A DNA stretch of 64,000 nucleotides from Phoenix dactylifera (GCF_009389715.1 NC_052404.1:11044480-11108479); one strand, 5' to 3'; shown: positions 12,201 to 26,303, counted from the first letter of the stretch. Numbers and translations are program-made. Notes: generated by a model not told the origin, from the sequence alone.

Positions 12201-15200
12201 AGGCTAAACTCACTTAGACCAATGAGTTTTTGCTTTTCAGAACAACCTTTGTATACTATGATGGTGGCATTTGCAGTGTTTTGAAACTGGCTGTAGATAG
12301 AAACTATGTTCTAGATTTACTTGCTGATTCTTGCCATGCTTATTCCAATTTCTAGGCTGCTAAAGTTATTGTCATGCATCTGATTGACAGCAGATGAAGT
12401 ACAAAATGTTTATCAAATTTTTTATCATTTGTATGCATGAGTTATTTTTATATCTTTATCGTCAGATTTTTTTAGTAAGTCAACATTCGGTTACTTTAAT
12501 CTTCTTGTTTTTCATCAATGTGCTTTGTGCCCCAATTTTTTTTAAGCTTCTGGGTTCCAAACTGGAACTAATGTTTACTAACATGTTGGTTCTTATCACC
12601 CTGTAAAAGAGCCTCTATTCTGAAATTTGTTCTTGTAACACTTGATGTCTATTTGAAGTGCAGGATGATGCTTCAATTTCATGGAGAAGACGGAAGAAAC
12701 ACTTCTTCATGTTGAGTCACTCCGGGAAACCAATATACTCAAGGTACACTTAGAATTTAGCACTAACATAGTTTCATATTTGGTTATTGTTACACTGGGA
12801 CAAAGAACAACATGGTTCAGTAGATACAATGCATCTTGATTTTTTGAAAATGTTGTTTACTTATGTAACATCTTGCTGCACTTTCAGGTATGGAGATGAA
12901 CACAAACTAGCAGGATTTTCAGCAACCTTGCAAGCTATCATTTCTTTTGTTGAGAACAGGTATGCTGCTATATCCAGCTTATGTGGGAGCTGACCAGCAA
13001 TCCTCATCCTACTTACTTGTGATTGGCAAGCCATTTCTTAGACATTATGTCATTTACATGATCTAGTTAAATTATGTACAAGATGGATTATTGCAGTGTT
13101 CTGTTTATCTTTTTGTGCAGTGGAGATCGTGTCAAACTTGTAAGAGCCGGTAACCATCAGGTCAGCTGGCCTTTCTCACCAACAATAATTGATCTCTGAA
13201 ATCTTGTTGTTTGTCAGTAGCAGCTATTTTTCCCTTCGTGTAAATGGACATGAAATGGAGCTTTGCATGTCATAGTGACATATCATCCGTATACTTCGTA
13301 CAGAAAAAAAATCTTTTGAATAATTGGCGCAATATTTGAAATTTTGAACTGTTCCAGCTTTGTTTAATCAGTTTGTTTGGTAAAATAGCAAACTGTGAAG
13401 TTTTTTGTATATGCCACAAGAAGCATGAATTTAAATGATCCTAAATTCTTATGTTTAGTCCTTTTCTTTTTTAACCTTCACTGGCCCTTGGGGGCTAATT
13501 TAGGACTATGTGCTAGAATTTATGGTGCCTTGGGTCATTGAAGGTGGTATCAGACTATTTGGTAGATTGATGGTTGAACTTTTATTTTGTAGAATCTGGA
13601 AGGATGCAGATAGATGAATATTTCATATGATTATATTCATTTTGGACCATTATAGATTAAATATTTTAGAGTCTCATGTGTGTAGGTTGCAGATATCACA
13701 TTTGCTCTTTTCTGAGTTATTTTCTTTGTTGTATATTCAGGTAGTTTTTCTTGTGAAAGGTCCGATTTATTTAGTTTGCATAAGCTGTACAGAAGAGCCC
13801 TGTGAGGCATTGAGGGAACAATTAGAGCTCATCTACAGTCAGGTACTAATGATATGGTATGATTTAAGAGGCAGCATATTAGAAATTTATATAAACATAA
13901 GCATTTACATCTCTTGGACTTTTCCTGGTATTATATCCATTTTATGCACCTAGACATCAGCAATACATTTCTATTGATCCCATTGCCTTTTTGGTCATGA
14001 TATGGTGCAGATGCTGCTTATCTTGACAAAGTCAGTTCATAGATGTTTTGAGAAAAATCCAAAATTTGATATGACTTCCTTGCTGGGAGGAACAGATGCT
14101 GTTTTCTCCTCTCTGATTCATTCCTTCAGCTGGTTTGTATTCTTCCTTTTCTGTTGCTGTTAATATGGATTTGTGGAAATTTAAACTTTATCTAACTGGT
14201 CCCCTCAATTTCTATTGGTAAGTCTGCTTCAGGCGAGTCAGCTATTGGGTTTGAACCAAACATTTTCCTTCCATGCCGGTGCTCCTGAAGCAAATAATTA
14301 GGAATACCTACAACCACTAGTCATAATTTAGTACATTTTTTTTAGTAAAGTAAACTAAGCTCTCAGTTTCTATTTTTACATGGATGTTGAAATTATCATG
14401 TATTAATTAAAAGCTTAAATGTGCTGATAATTAGAAGACTATGAAGACAATGAAACCAAAAATAAGAGAAAAATTGAAATCCTGATTAGGTGAATTATGC
14501 TAGAGCAATATGGATGTGTGAGCATATGCACAAAATGATTTTTCCTTTTGTTAAGAAAGTAATATCATCACCAGCGTGCTTTATTCAATTTTTTTCAGGG
14601 TGCACTTCATGACACCTGTCATGTAAATTTTAATGCTTAACTTCTTGTCATATAGACTGGGGATGTTCCTTTGAGATTGGGCCTGTTGTCAATCACACAG
14701 TTCTTTAACGATCAATACCAAACATGAAAAGTTTGGGGAAATATTGACTTGTATATAAATCAGGAGATGGGACATCTTTTCTAGGATTCTCGTACCTGTC
14801 CTCCTACATTTGTGGATAGGTCTTGTATATCTTGCATGGTAACCAATAGTAACCACTGCAAAGATATTGTATGTGTGGAGAGGATATGTATTGAAAAATC
14901 AACAAAACATCATCGCATAATCAGCAGGGCTTATCCCCTTTTGGGCTTTTGGCAGCTGTTGGCAAGGTGCTATGGGTTGTTTCTCAAATGGCATTTGATG
15001 GAACAAATAGGTAAAAAGGTTCAATAATGGCATGAGGATGATCATCAAATTGCCTATACAGATGAGTAAACATGCTATTTTTATGGATTATAGTTGGTGG
15101 TGATAGAGTAAAAAATCGCCAAGTATATTGCTTAAAGAAACAATTATGTTACAAGAATGTTACCACAAAAGTTCATGATAAAGCAGAATCACAATGCGTG

Positions 15201-18200
15201 AACGATTGTTGTGCATCTAGTAAATTATTCTTGATGTCAGTTTCTATCCTTTCAGGAATCCTGCTGCATTTCTTCATGCATATACATGCCTTCCTCTTGC
15301 TTATGGAACAAGACAAGCAGCTGGTGCTATTTTGCAAGATGTTGCTGACTCAGGAGTTTTATTTGCACTATTGATGTCTAAGCACAAGGTTCATCCAAAA
15401 TTTCTTGTTCAGTATCTGAAAATTGAGACAATTTTATCAAGAATTTATTTTTAGTTACTGTGCAGTTCCAAGTGTTTAAGCAAGATCTCATCATGTCAGT
15501 GTCTTTGGTATTCTTTCACCATTACCAATAGATGCCTGAGTAGTAATGTAGTTGGATAATGATACTAACAGGTACACATGGCTTTTATATGTGCACGCAC
15601 CATGTGCATATTTTTAGCACTACTCTTGCCCTAAGCTTGTGCTTGCAGCTTGAGTGGCTTTCACGTGTCTATCTTAATATGATGTGAAATATTAGATTAA
15701 TTGTCTGTGAAATAAGAGATTCTGATGACACATCAGATGGAAATACTGGTATGTTGTTTGACCAGATATATGATTCTTTCATGTCACTTGATTATACAAT
15801 GTATAAAAGAAGATTATATTTTGAATGTGATCTCTACTGCAACACAAACATGGAGTATCTCATGCATTTTACAAGTGGTCCTATGTTTAGACGATGGTGG
15901 TGTATCATCAAGTATGTTCCTCTTATAGAGTCCTGTGGATGGCATCCCAGTGAATGAATTTTGACAAAGCCTGTCCTTCAATATTATTTAATGGATCTTT
16001 GTTCTTTCATCATCTTGTCCTGTCATCTCTTTAGATTAAGTTCTCTCCTTTTGTTTTTTTTTTTTCTTCTGGTAGAAACAGGGAAATACCCAAGTTACTT
16101 CTTTCTACCGTATGTACAAGTCATGGCATTAGTCGTTACAATTACAATGAGATCAGGATTAACCATGTCAGTTTACAGAAACCCAGCATTCGTGCCAATA
16201 ACATGTCTGGCCATAATCAGCTGCCTTGTTTCCATGCGATAAATTTGAATTATTAAGTTGCCTATTTCAATGTATTATTGCTACTTGACATGCTTGATCT
16301 CGTAGGCCTCAATTTTTTGTTTGTTGTCTATCTGTTGTGGAACCATGTTAGAAGCCGCTATATCAATATGAATTGGTTTTTGTTCAGCTCTTTTTTTGCT
16401 TGAAACAGCCATCTTTTGTTTTGACTTGTTTAAATTGAGTTGCAACTTAAAGATTTTGCTTCTTAAATGGAACCCTACAATTTTGTTTTGTATATCTGCT
16501 TCAAGGCGTTCATTGTAAGTTTTTTTTTAGATCTTATCAACAAGTAGTTAATTGACTAGTAACTCTTGGTGTATGTAATGACAATATATTTGTTGTAATC
16601 ATCGAAATCATATCGACCTGTTGGAAATAACTTAAGGAGATGAAATGTTTTCTAATATTTTCTTTCACGGGTAACATGTGCTCTCTCCTCCTTGATCAAA
16701 GTTTGGATTCTCAAAGTTGATTTTGGTAATATGGTGCGCTGCCTTTTTTCTATAATAAACTATTGATTAATTCACTTTCTTGTCATCCAAGAGATATTCT
16801 TAATACTCTCTCATTCATTTGCTGGTCTGATGTGACTCTATGTTAAAACTGCAGGTTGTCAGCCTTGTTGGAGCACAGAAGGCCTCTCTTCGTCCGGATG
16901 ACATGCTCTTACTTGCCAACTTTATATTGTCTTCCGAATCATTTAGGTAACTAAATAACTTGTTTGGAAAATTTGGTATTATCTAGAAGATCTAGCACTA
17001 GAAAATATAGAACTATATGTTTGGTAAATCAAATAAGGACGAGGTCAAAATTTAGTGGACTTGATTAAGTAGGCCCAGTAGAGATTTATTTGAGATGGCA
17101 AGAAACTAGATGTACATGAAAGTTTCAGATTGATAGAGCAGGATCCTCTAAGGAATTTTGAGGGAAGTTGTGTCCAATGACCATGTTCTGTCCTAACTTC
17201 TTTCAAACCTGCGAGGAAATAACTGGTGAAAGATACTCATGAGGCAACATGGCCTGCTTGTTTTGTATACAAAACCTATTTCAATATTTATTCAGATCAG
17301 TTTTAAACTTTTGAATATGTATAAACATATTCAACTCGCTGAGTTATCTGCATGCAAAATAGGTCATGGTTCTTTATCATGGTATACAATTTTGTTTTCG
17401 ATTTATAGTATATATTCTCTGAGTAAACTTGGTATATTTAGGTGAGTTGAGTAATCTTTGGTTTCTATCAACTAATTCAAAAATCTCTTGTGCTACAGTA
17501 AATGTGGATATTCATTGAAAAGATGCAACTCTCTTCAGGACATCTGTGTCCATGAAGTTAAATGTGCAGAATCTACTGCTGATGCCTTCTTTAATTTCAC
17601 CTCTTAATAATAACCTGGAATAGCTGGCCTGGATTTTTACTTTCTATTTTTTCCAAAAGGAGTGTGTTCAGTATATATGTCTTCATAGTACTACTTGCTT
17701 ATTGTATGTTTTGCATAAACAGTTCATACACCCAAGTCACATGTATGAGCTTCTGGACTGTTTGAGAGTTAAGGCCAAGGCCTTAAAATTTTAAGAATGG
17801 CAGAATTTATGCTGGTACTTTATAAGCTTATTTAAGGGATCATGCTCTTACATATTTTATATTTCCATGGTGCAGGACTTCTGAATCTTTTTCACCAATT
17901 TGCTTACCAAGATATAATCCAATGGCATTCCTATATGCTTATGTCCATTTTTTTGATGTGAGTGAGATGTGTATTTAACATCCACATGTATGGTATCTTT
18001 GATTTTGAATCATGTGAGAAGACCTGTTTGACCAGAAATTACATGACACCCAATTGCAAAATTTTCATTTCTCTTCATATATGCATTTGTTAGGCCACTG
18101 GCTACTGTCTCAGCAAGTTGCCTTATTTTACAGGGGGATACATATTTGACATTGCTTACTACCAGTTCAGATGCCTTCTATCATCTCAAAGATTGCAGGT

Positions 18201-20716
18201 TGAGTTGCTACACATAAAGAGAGAAAGGGCTATATTTAATTTAGCATAAGCATCTGTAATCTAATTTTGCATCCAATTTATAGAATTACTTTGAATATCA
18301 TTATCCCCAAGTAAAATGATAATTTCAGTTTCATTGATATTACATAGGCTTCGCATTGAGGCGGTGCTTGTGAAGTCAAATGTTCTCTGTGAAGTTAAGA
18401 GATCCATGCTAGATGGTGGTCTACATGTGGAGGACCTGCCTGTTGATTCTTCTCTCCGTTCTGGATCTATGTCTCCTCCTTTAGGTCTGGATAAAATGAC
18501 TGCTGGATCTTTGTCTTCTTGCCTAGGCACTGGTGGCCCAGCTGGACTTTGGCATTTCATGTATAAGAGTATATACCTTGACCAGTACGTGTCATCAGAG
18601 TTCTCCTCCCCCATAAACAACTTTAATCAACAGAAAAGGTATTGTTGCTTTCCCTAAAGCAACAACATCTAAACTTTACTTGTTATATTTTCCTTAATTC
18701 TGGTTGTCTATTTAGTACCATCCCTTATAAAATAACACAATTATGACACATGCAGATTGTATAGGGCTTATCAAAAGTTATACACCTCCATGCATGACAA
18801 AGGAACTGGTCCACATAAAACACAGTTTAGAAGGGATGAAAATTGTGGTAAGTTCATAAAATGATTTGAAGAATATAGTTTCCATCACTGAAGTGATTTA
18901 AGAATGTGGTTTGTTTTGCCTGCGTGGGTTTGTGGTTCTATTGTTTATTGTATGCAGGCATTCTACTTGTCCATTAAAGGAAATAAATTCCGATGACCAG
19001 AGGATGTCAGGCAGATTTGTCAATATTAATAGCTAATTGTCTCAAATCCATCATGATTGTTCTTGATGTATTATCACCTAACACAGTGTTTCCTTCTCTC
19101 AATCAACCACATTCAGTTAGGGAAGACAGTTCACCACTAAAGAACAGCTTAAAATAATAAAGATTAAAAAAGAAGAACACCAGGGCATATTCTTAGTGTC
19201 TGGTTTCTCTTGATCATACATTTATGAATATTAACAAGTTCAATTATAATGTCAGTGTGTTATGTGGCAGTTCTGCTGTGCTGGATCACTCAAGATTTTG
19301 AACTTTATGCAGCATTTGATCCACTTGCAGACAAGGTTTGCACCTTTTCACTCTTCATGATGTTAATAATTTTTATGCTTTAATAACTTGTAGGGAATGG
19401 AAAACAGTAACATACCATGTTCTTCTGCATGGATAGCATTTTCTCATCTTAAAACATATCTACTATCAATGTTAAAGCATAATATGCAAGGTTCAGACAA
19501 ACAAACATTGGTTCATCATTTTTGTCTTTGCACATTTGAACGGCTCATTGTGGATTTATGAATGATTCGGACAAATGCAGGAGTCAGCAGAGTGAGATGA
19601 GGTGGGGGACAGTAGGGGGATTGAGAGGACCTTGGACCTCGCAACCCTAGATTTTAGGGATACCAAAAGTCCTTAAAACTGTTGATGTTTGGGTATCCCA
19701 AATATATCTGGATTGTGGATCTGCCTCTCCAATCTCGCAGTTTCTCCCATCTGCTACCATCTCTCCTGACTACCCCTTTGCGGTTGATATCTATGGAGGT
19801 GTGAATCAGGAATCGAAGCAGGATTTTCATGATTGGTGCATGGTGAGCCATGAAAATATTGCAGTTCAAAGAAATGGAAAAGGATTATTTGACCACTTAG
19901 AGTCAGCTAATTATGATGCTTGGTGAGTAGAAAAGCTATAGTTGTTTACTGGCTGTGAAATGTCTGGATGATCGGGTGCTGAAGGTTGATTTTGTGATCA
20001 TACTATGGTTTATCATTCATAATGGATGACCAATTACCTACATTTGACTTAGCTTCCTGTGCATATGAAGGATGCTTGACTGCATCTTGGAGGAGTCACC
20101 AGGCTGCACATGTTTGCTTGGTTTTAGTTGCTATTGGGTTCGGTGCTGCAGCCCTAACCCGCTTTTCTCACGCTATATGAGAAGCCATTCATTAATATGA
20201 CTCACTACAACCAAAATAGTGCTTAGGTTATATATTGGCGTTAAGTGTGGCAATTTATTTTGCTCACTTAAATGACTAAATCTGAATCATGAAGTCTGCT
20301 GTGCACATGTATCGCACATACTGTCAGACATTTTAGTGCCACCAGGCGGAAAAAGGTGGATGAAATATAAAGTTTGTAAGGTTTTCGACTGCTGTTATGC
20401 ACTCCTTTTTTTATTTTTTTTTTAATTTTATTGCCCTTGCCAATTCTACTTGGTTTCCTCTGTATATTTGATTTTTCTAGTGGAAAAATGGTTGGCAAGA
20501 AGCTTTTTGGTCAGCGATGCTGGAACTCTAGTAATCGAAATAATTGAAAATGAGTTTTTGAGTGATTTGTTACCCTCCATATCATTCAAAAGCTTGACTC
20601 AGATTATGTTGAACATGCAGGCTCTGGCAATAAAAGTGTGCAACAGAGTTTGCCAATGGATAAGGGATTCGGAAAATGAGATATTTTTGTTGGGAGCAAG
20701 CCCCTTTTCCTGGTGA
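9296..20716 (+). CDS. MON1: Vacuolar fusion protein MON1 (SAND family)
   Basis: Fourteen coding exons: 9296-9769, 12664-12743, 12888-12959, 13121-13160, 13741-13842, 14011-14132, 15256-15388, 16855-16946, 17876-17957, 18134-18198, 18348-18638, 18756-18847, 19271-19335, 20621-20716. All splice sites are GT-AG and phases are consistent, giving 601 aa, close to the roughly 600 aa of plant MON1. Residues 1-158 are an acidic, Pro/Ser-rich disordered leader. The SAND/MON1 region follows, with three longin-like parts: [93 protein letters not shown], and a C-terminus ending [13 protein letters not shown]1 pairs with CCZ1 to activate Rab7 at late endosomes, driving Rab5-to-Rab7 conversion and vacuolar delivery. 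Intron 1 is 2.9 kb and contains a GGTAC-rich repeat. The gene looks intact. Confidence 0.96.
11665..11860. repeat. GGTAC-rich dispersed element in MON1 intron 1
   Basis: GC-rich island in AT-rich intron. TACCGAACCGG at 11685-11695 and its exact reverse complement at 11721-11731 form an 11-bp inverted repeat. Further GGTAC, CGGTACG and GTACCA words follow. A second GGTAC-rich island lies in the PHIP1-like gene (43290-43450). It looks like a small non-autonomous element of unknown family. Confidence 0.45.
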
Positions 20717-22565
20717 TTTCTTAGTCCATGTAATTGTATTTAGTTACTCATTTAGCAAAAGGTTCCATACTTTTTAATTTTTCCATGCCAACACAAGGTC
20801 TTACATCATCATTGGTCGGTATACAAGGGTGGAGTTGCCTGTGGTATTTCATTAAGCTGTAACATTATACTGTACGTTCAAGGTTTTGGAAATTATATCA
20901 ACATGTTTGAATAATATGTTTTTCCAATTCTCGTGGGCAAATACTGTTGATGATGATGGTCTTGGACTGAGCCGGGCAACTGTGAGCCAGGGCCCCAATT
21001 CTTATGCCCTCGCACGATCCTGCCCAAATTGAAAAGCATGTGCAAGGCCTTATTCCAGCCACGCCACACGGGTGGGTCAGGGTTCGAGACGAGGCTTGAG
21101 AGGTCGAGGCTCGGAGCGCGGCGTGAAAGCGATCGCTCGTTTCATGATGATGGACGGGCCGAGCTCAACTGGCCGGGGCCGGTCATCACCTTTAATTTTA
21201 CTGGTGACATTATCCTGACATTCGCCTACGTACTGAAGAACGGCAAGTAGGCTTATCGATCCTTTTTATTATTATTATTATTCCCCTTTCCAGGGAATGC
21301 ATATTTTGGCATTACCTTTTTCAGCCGTTTCCAGGGAATCCTCGAAGCTAGTTAGTTACATATTTAAAACATGAATGTTGCCCACGTCTAAGCTTCAATT
21401 AATATTTTATTCTTTCTGTCAATCTCATTTGACAACTAATATCCAATTATAAAACAACGTGAATCAAGTTTGTCTTCACCTGTTGAAGAGAATATCAGAT
21501 GATGCCTGAACATGGCCTTTGTCTACCTGAACGAACATCAATTTTACATCAATTTTTCGTTTAAACTTCTGGTTATTTAACCATTTAACCTTTTCGTTGG
21601 GCTGCAAGTACACGTCTAAATGTGTGGTTGGATCGGCATCACATCTTAACTTGAGGAGGAAATTTGGTGAGTCAGAATGTTTTACCGCAGCATGGCACCA
21701 AAGGGCAGCTAATGGGAGAAGCAGGATTCCCCAGAATGGACAGCATACTTACTGATCATAATGATTTCATGATCTTATATAGCCTCTAGTACTGGGAATC
21801 ATCACAGTGTTGTATCCGAAGGGAAGATTGATACATCAGCATGGAGCATGATTCTACACATACACTACAGTCTAATGCAAATCTATGAAGCATTTACTTC
21901 TGATTTTTCTTCATGATTCTGCAATTGTTTTCACTGCATTTTATGGAAAGCCTTTACATGTGGATCGAATCATGCAAAGCTACCTCGAAACAAAGTTGTT
22001 CTCCTGGGCCATCTGAGACCAGAAGAAAGTACTTTCAACGATTCATACTGTAATCTGTATGCAGTTGCTACGCGATAACTAGTGGTAATAGCATACTGTC
22101 TAAGATGCGTCAAAGAGCAGCATCAAAAAGTGATCAAGATTTTTCACAATAATTCACCTGATAACATCAATTCATAAACTAAAACAACTTTATTGTCTCC
22201 AAATTCTAGCATAATCAAGGATATGTGCCATTTCTAACTTAGAATAGGGATCATAATTTATACAAATAGCTAGCACCAACCTCTAAATTAATGCATACTG
22301 ATTGAAGCACAGAAGCTTCTCGGATTATCCTAGCCACTAAGAATTAATATATCACAAATTTAAGGCAGTCGACATGTAATGAAAAACATTACTTCCACTA
22401 CGAAATCTTAGCATTGTTCACCAAAAAGAAAGGACAAAAACTCGTGCCATTTGCATCATAAATACGTTATATTTAAACCCCCCCCCCCCCCCCCAAAAAA
22501 AAAAAAAAAAAAAAGATTATCAGTTCCTAAAATAAAGAAAATCAGAACACGTGTCTTCCTGAAAC
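20717..22565. other. Intergenic stretch between MON1 and the DUF1635 gene
   Basis: The two genes converge here, so both 3' UTRs should lie at its ends. A GC-rich patch at 20960-21250 contains an open frame ending ITFNFTGDIILTFAYVLKNG that I do not recognise; it is followed by an ATT microsatellite at about 21266-21281. The rest is AT-rich and featureless apart from the C/A homopolymer near 22478. Confidence 0.5.
22478..22514. repeat. C17-A20 homopolymer junction
   Basis: Seventeen C followed directly by twenty A, about 50 bp beyond the stop codon of the minus-strand DUF1635 gene, so it would be transcribed as T20-G17 in its 3' UTR. Length may be affected by sequencing error. Confidence 0.85.
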
Positions 22566-24422
22566 CTAACCAAACCAAGACATTTCCCTCGCATCATCTA
22601 CTAGAAGTTTATTGAATTCCCTGTCGCTTGGCCTCAAGCTCTGGTCGCCGCTTACACAAGGCAAAGCCCCGGTATGCAAGCTCAGCGTACTAGAAAATTC
22701 CAAAATCGACGCAGGTTGCATCCGAGACAATCCATTGGCCTTCTCATATGAAGAACTCTGAATCAAATGATTAGAGTTCAACAGGGCAACTCGGTTCAGC
22801 AGCTGAGCGTGGCAAGCTTTGATCGTCACAGGAGGAACCTGAATTGATTGCAGCGGAGGAGGATTTCGCCAGTGAGGGAGGGAACCAGCCACCATGAGAG
22901 TCTCCAGCGTCGGGCCAAGTTTCAGCATGGTTTCCAACAGTTTTCCTTTCTCAGGCAATGGCTTTTTCGCAGACATGGCGTCAATTATAGCATCAGCGCG
23001 ATCATATCTTGCAGCGCCCGCGCCCGGCGAGATCACCATCGACGAAGAGCGATCATTCTCACTAAGAAACAGCGGCGGCCGCGGGAGTCCCATGGCGCAG
23101 GAATCAGCACCATGCATGCTCGTCACAGAGAACGACTCGGCAGGAGAGGATCCATAAGAGTGATGATTCGGAGCTTCGGATAGGCTTTCGGATTCCATGA
23201 CGATGGAATTGCCTCTGGCCTGCCAAATCTGTGGACTCTGAGGTTGGAGGTGGGAGAGGGCATGAACAAGCTCGGGCAAGTTAGGCTCGGAGATTTTGTT
23301 GAGCAAGACCTGCAGTTGTTCCCTGGCTTCATCTCTTTCCTGGGTGGTTGCCTTCAGGATTTGGATTAGCTGATTGATATGTTCCTCTCTTTCCCTCCTT
23401 TCCTCCTCGACGCTGCTTTGAAGCGCTTCCAGTTCCCAGGTGGCACGTAGAAGCTTATGAAGCAACTCCCCCGTCCTCTGTTCCAAAAAAAAAAACCAAG
23501 CAGAAACTTTTAAAGAACCACAACGATATACAGAAACAAGTAAACCCAACGAATTTGTACTCAAATAACCAAGATATTTATGATACCCCACATTATATTA
23601 TTGTTGTCTTCCATTCGATGGAGTACCTACTGTGAGGTCCAATTGGAGGCGTAGGAGAGTTGAGAGTCATTTGAGAGGGGACAAAGAGCGTCAATCCAAA
23701 GCTAAAAAGTTATGTAGTATTAGATATTCTTTAAATTAGAAAGGATTACTGCGAATCAGAAAGGATAAATCGGTGAACTGTTCATTAACATTATTAATTA
23801 CTAACAGGACATAGATGTGCCAAATCCGTATTAATTCATAAACTATATATATATAAGAAAGGGTGCCATCAAAGATTTTCTAAATGAATCTTTCTGACAT
23901 TGGCACTCGCTCTCCTTTTTTTTCTTAAATCGAAACGCATGAACTCACTCAAAACCAACTCCATATATTAAGATTTGTACGAAGTTCTGTAGTAAATTTA
24001 TTACGGAGAATCTACGAGTACAATAGTACGATCAAAAGAATCCTTGCAGAGCACAAAAAAAAAGCCTTGTACTATTATATGCTTCAATTCTAGTTGTGGA
24101 AGTCAGCATTACCCGGTTACCAAACATGAGAGGTGTGAGAAACCACTGGATAACCAAGACAACGATGACTCGTCCTCAAAGAATGATCCATCCAAAAGAT
24201 CTTATTAGAGACATTAGACCCAAGACTCTGGAAACGGTAATGTTACTTAGAATTCAAATCTAGTAGAACAATCAAAACCAAAACGTATCTAACAACAAAA
24301 ACAAAAGGAGAAAAATGCAAACAAATCTAAGAACCAAAACAAAAGAGTTTAGGAGGGAGGGAGAAAGAGAGAGAGAGAGAGACCTCATGGTGGGAAGTCC
24401 AAACTGAGGAAAAGGAGTCCAT
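22566..24422 (-). CDS. DUF1635 family coiled-coil protein
   Basis: Two coding exons: 24384-24422 (MDSFSSVWTSHHE) and 22566-23477, phase 0, giving 316 aa. The intron is about 0.9 kb, with a donor embedded in a CT repeat and an acceptor after a T-run. The N-terminal part (about 14-70) has the plant DUF1635 pattern: a tryptophan-containing leader, then GELLHKLLRATWELEAL and a charged coiled coil (EEERREREEHINQLIQILKA, then TTQERDEAREQLQVLL). The rest is Ser/Pro-rich, with conserved-looking islands KGKLLETMLKLGPTLETLMV and SLPHWRNPPPLQS. No enzymatic motif is present. Molecular function of the family is not established. A frame opening further upstream (MGYHKYLG...) runs through the intron and is not used. 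Confidence 0.82.
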
Positions 24423-24498
24423 GGCGACAGCCCAGGGATCAACACCCATATCCAGGCAAACAATCTTTTCTTCTTCCTCCGATTCTCTTCTCTCTAGT

Positions 24499-24505
24499 CT
24501 TTATA
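24499..24505 (-). promoter_or_regulatory. TATA box of the DUF1635 gene
   Basis: TATAAAG on the minus strand, about 80 bp before the start codon at 24422, a suitable distance for a short 5' UTR. Confidence 0.5.
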
Positions 24506-24568
24506 CAGAAATTAGTCCAGGATTCCTCTCTACCCCACTTTGTCAATATTCGACTGCAATAAATTTAA

Positions 24569-24907
24569 AGCGAACTACTTGCCTTATGAAAGATATTTTC
24601 TTTCTTTTTTTAATTCTTCAAAAAAAGAAGGATATTTTCTTCTTTTTTTTTCCTTTTTCCTAGAGGGGTTTGAAGCAATTTTCCTATATGAATTAGCTTA
24701 AAAATATTTTTCATTCTTTATGATCGGTGACTTGACCTGAAATTCTGGATTATAGCGAACTACTTGCCTTATGAAAGATATTTTCTTTCTTTTTTTAATT
24801 ACTCAAAAAAAGAAAGATATTTTCTTCATTTTTTTCCCTTTTTCTTAGTGGGGTTTGAAGCAATTTTCCTATATGAATTAGCTTAAAAATCTTTTTCATT
24901 TTGTATG
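24569..24907. repeat. Spaced direct duplication of about 154 bp
   Basis: Copy 1 at about 24569-24722 and copy 2 at about 24754-24907 share AGCGAACTACTTGCCTTATG at the start and GAAGCAATTTTCCTATATGA near the end, with only a few substitutions and homopolymer length changes. The offset is 185 bp. It lies just upstream of the DUF1635 promoter on the minus strand. Confidence 0.9.
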
Positions 24908-26303
24908 TTGGGCGGTGGATTATAAAGAGATACACCCTCACTCAGTATACCGTCAAAGGCTCAAATAAAAAAGGCTTAAAGGATTTTAAAAGAAAAAAAA
25001 CGCACATATACACATACATAGACTATCTTTGTTATTTTGTGATCAATTGGTGTACAATTTATTTATGCACCAATGCTGTTATCAGATGGCGTGCGAACCT
25101 ATCGTGATGCTTTGATGGATCTGGGCACTCATGGTGCATGGATCAAAACTTGTGATGTCATAGAGGCAATATCAATGCATTTTTTCGATGTTTTCATTGG
25201 CATCAGCCATAAGATCACCGAGGTTAAGAAGCTTGTAAAATCGGACGGTCTAAGATCTACAAAAGGACTACACCCAAAAAGGGATCCATAGAAGGAGATG
25301 TTATATAGTTTGCAAGTTCTGCAGGCTGAACATGTTCATCAGGTAAAGAATTCAAGGGTCCATCTAAGTCAAAGTCATATTTTAACTTGTATACAGTTGA
25401 AATTCTTGACCCCCTAGCATAATTTACATTAGGGGGTTGGATCTAATTCATTTATTTAGGGCAAATCAATTTGAGACATGTTGAGTTATGATTTTGTACA
25501 AGAGTTTTTTGAATATTTGGTCTCTTTTTCGGTGCTAGTTGCTTAAATTATTTATGCAAAATAATTGGCAAGAATTATAGTAAATGGATTTGATAGATTA
25601 GGCTCGGTTTGTTGGGGATTAATTCTTGCAACATCAATTAGATTAGGGTCAAGTGGGTAATTCGAAATAACCTATCAGTGGGTATGGATTGAGAGGTCAT
25701 GACCTAATCTCGAGTTGGGTCCAGCATGAATATCTGGCACTTACATGATTGCAAGCAAATTCTATCAATATAGATTTATGCTTTGTTCCACGTAGTCACT
25801 TCGTTACTTATGTTTATAGCAATTGGCACACCAGTAGGGACTGCAATGGAAAGTACTTCACTTTGTTGCACTTATACATTAAGTTTAAGAGATAATCCAA
25901 GATTTTGAGCTCGAAGTATTTCACTTTAGAGTGAACTTCATTTTGTTCAGTGTCTTTTAATAGTATGGAGCGTTTAATATCTCAAATATTAGATGAGGTT
26001 ATAGAATGACCGTACAACTAAAGAAATTTGCAAAATTGAACTCCAATAATTATTATTGGATTCAAAAAAGCAACCATTTATCATATAGATCATTTTTAGT
26101 TTTAAGTCATTGTATATTCTATTGTAAAATAATGTTACGCTCAAACAAAATGCGATGACAAATAATTTATGAAAAAATAAAAAATAATTTTTAAAGATCT
26201 TTGTCATGGAAACTTGAATTTCAACTAGATGTTAGTTTATGTGACTAGAAAACTAACATAGATCGTGTAACAATAAGAAAAGATAGAATTTTTAAAGTAT
26301 AAA
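24908..26303. other. Intergenic AT-rich stretch
   Basis: No recognisable gene. Small open frames at 24900-25290 show no family pattern. Decayed repeat sequence is likely but not assignable. Confidence 0.4.

Noticed and set aside
21062-21095. GGGTTCGAGAC word resembling a tRNA B box
   Set aside because: No A box at the right distance and no cloverleaf could be drawn.
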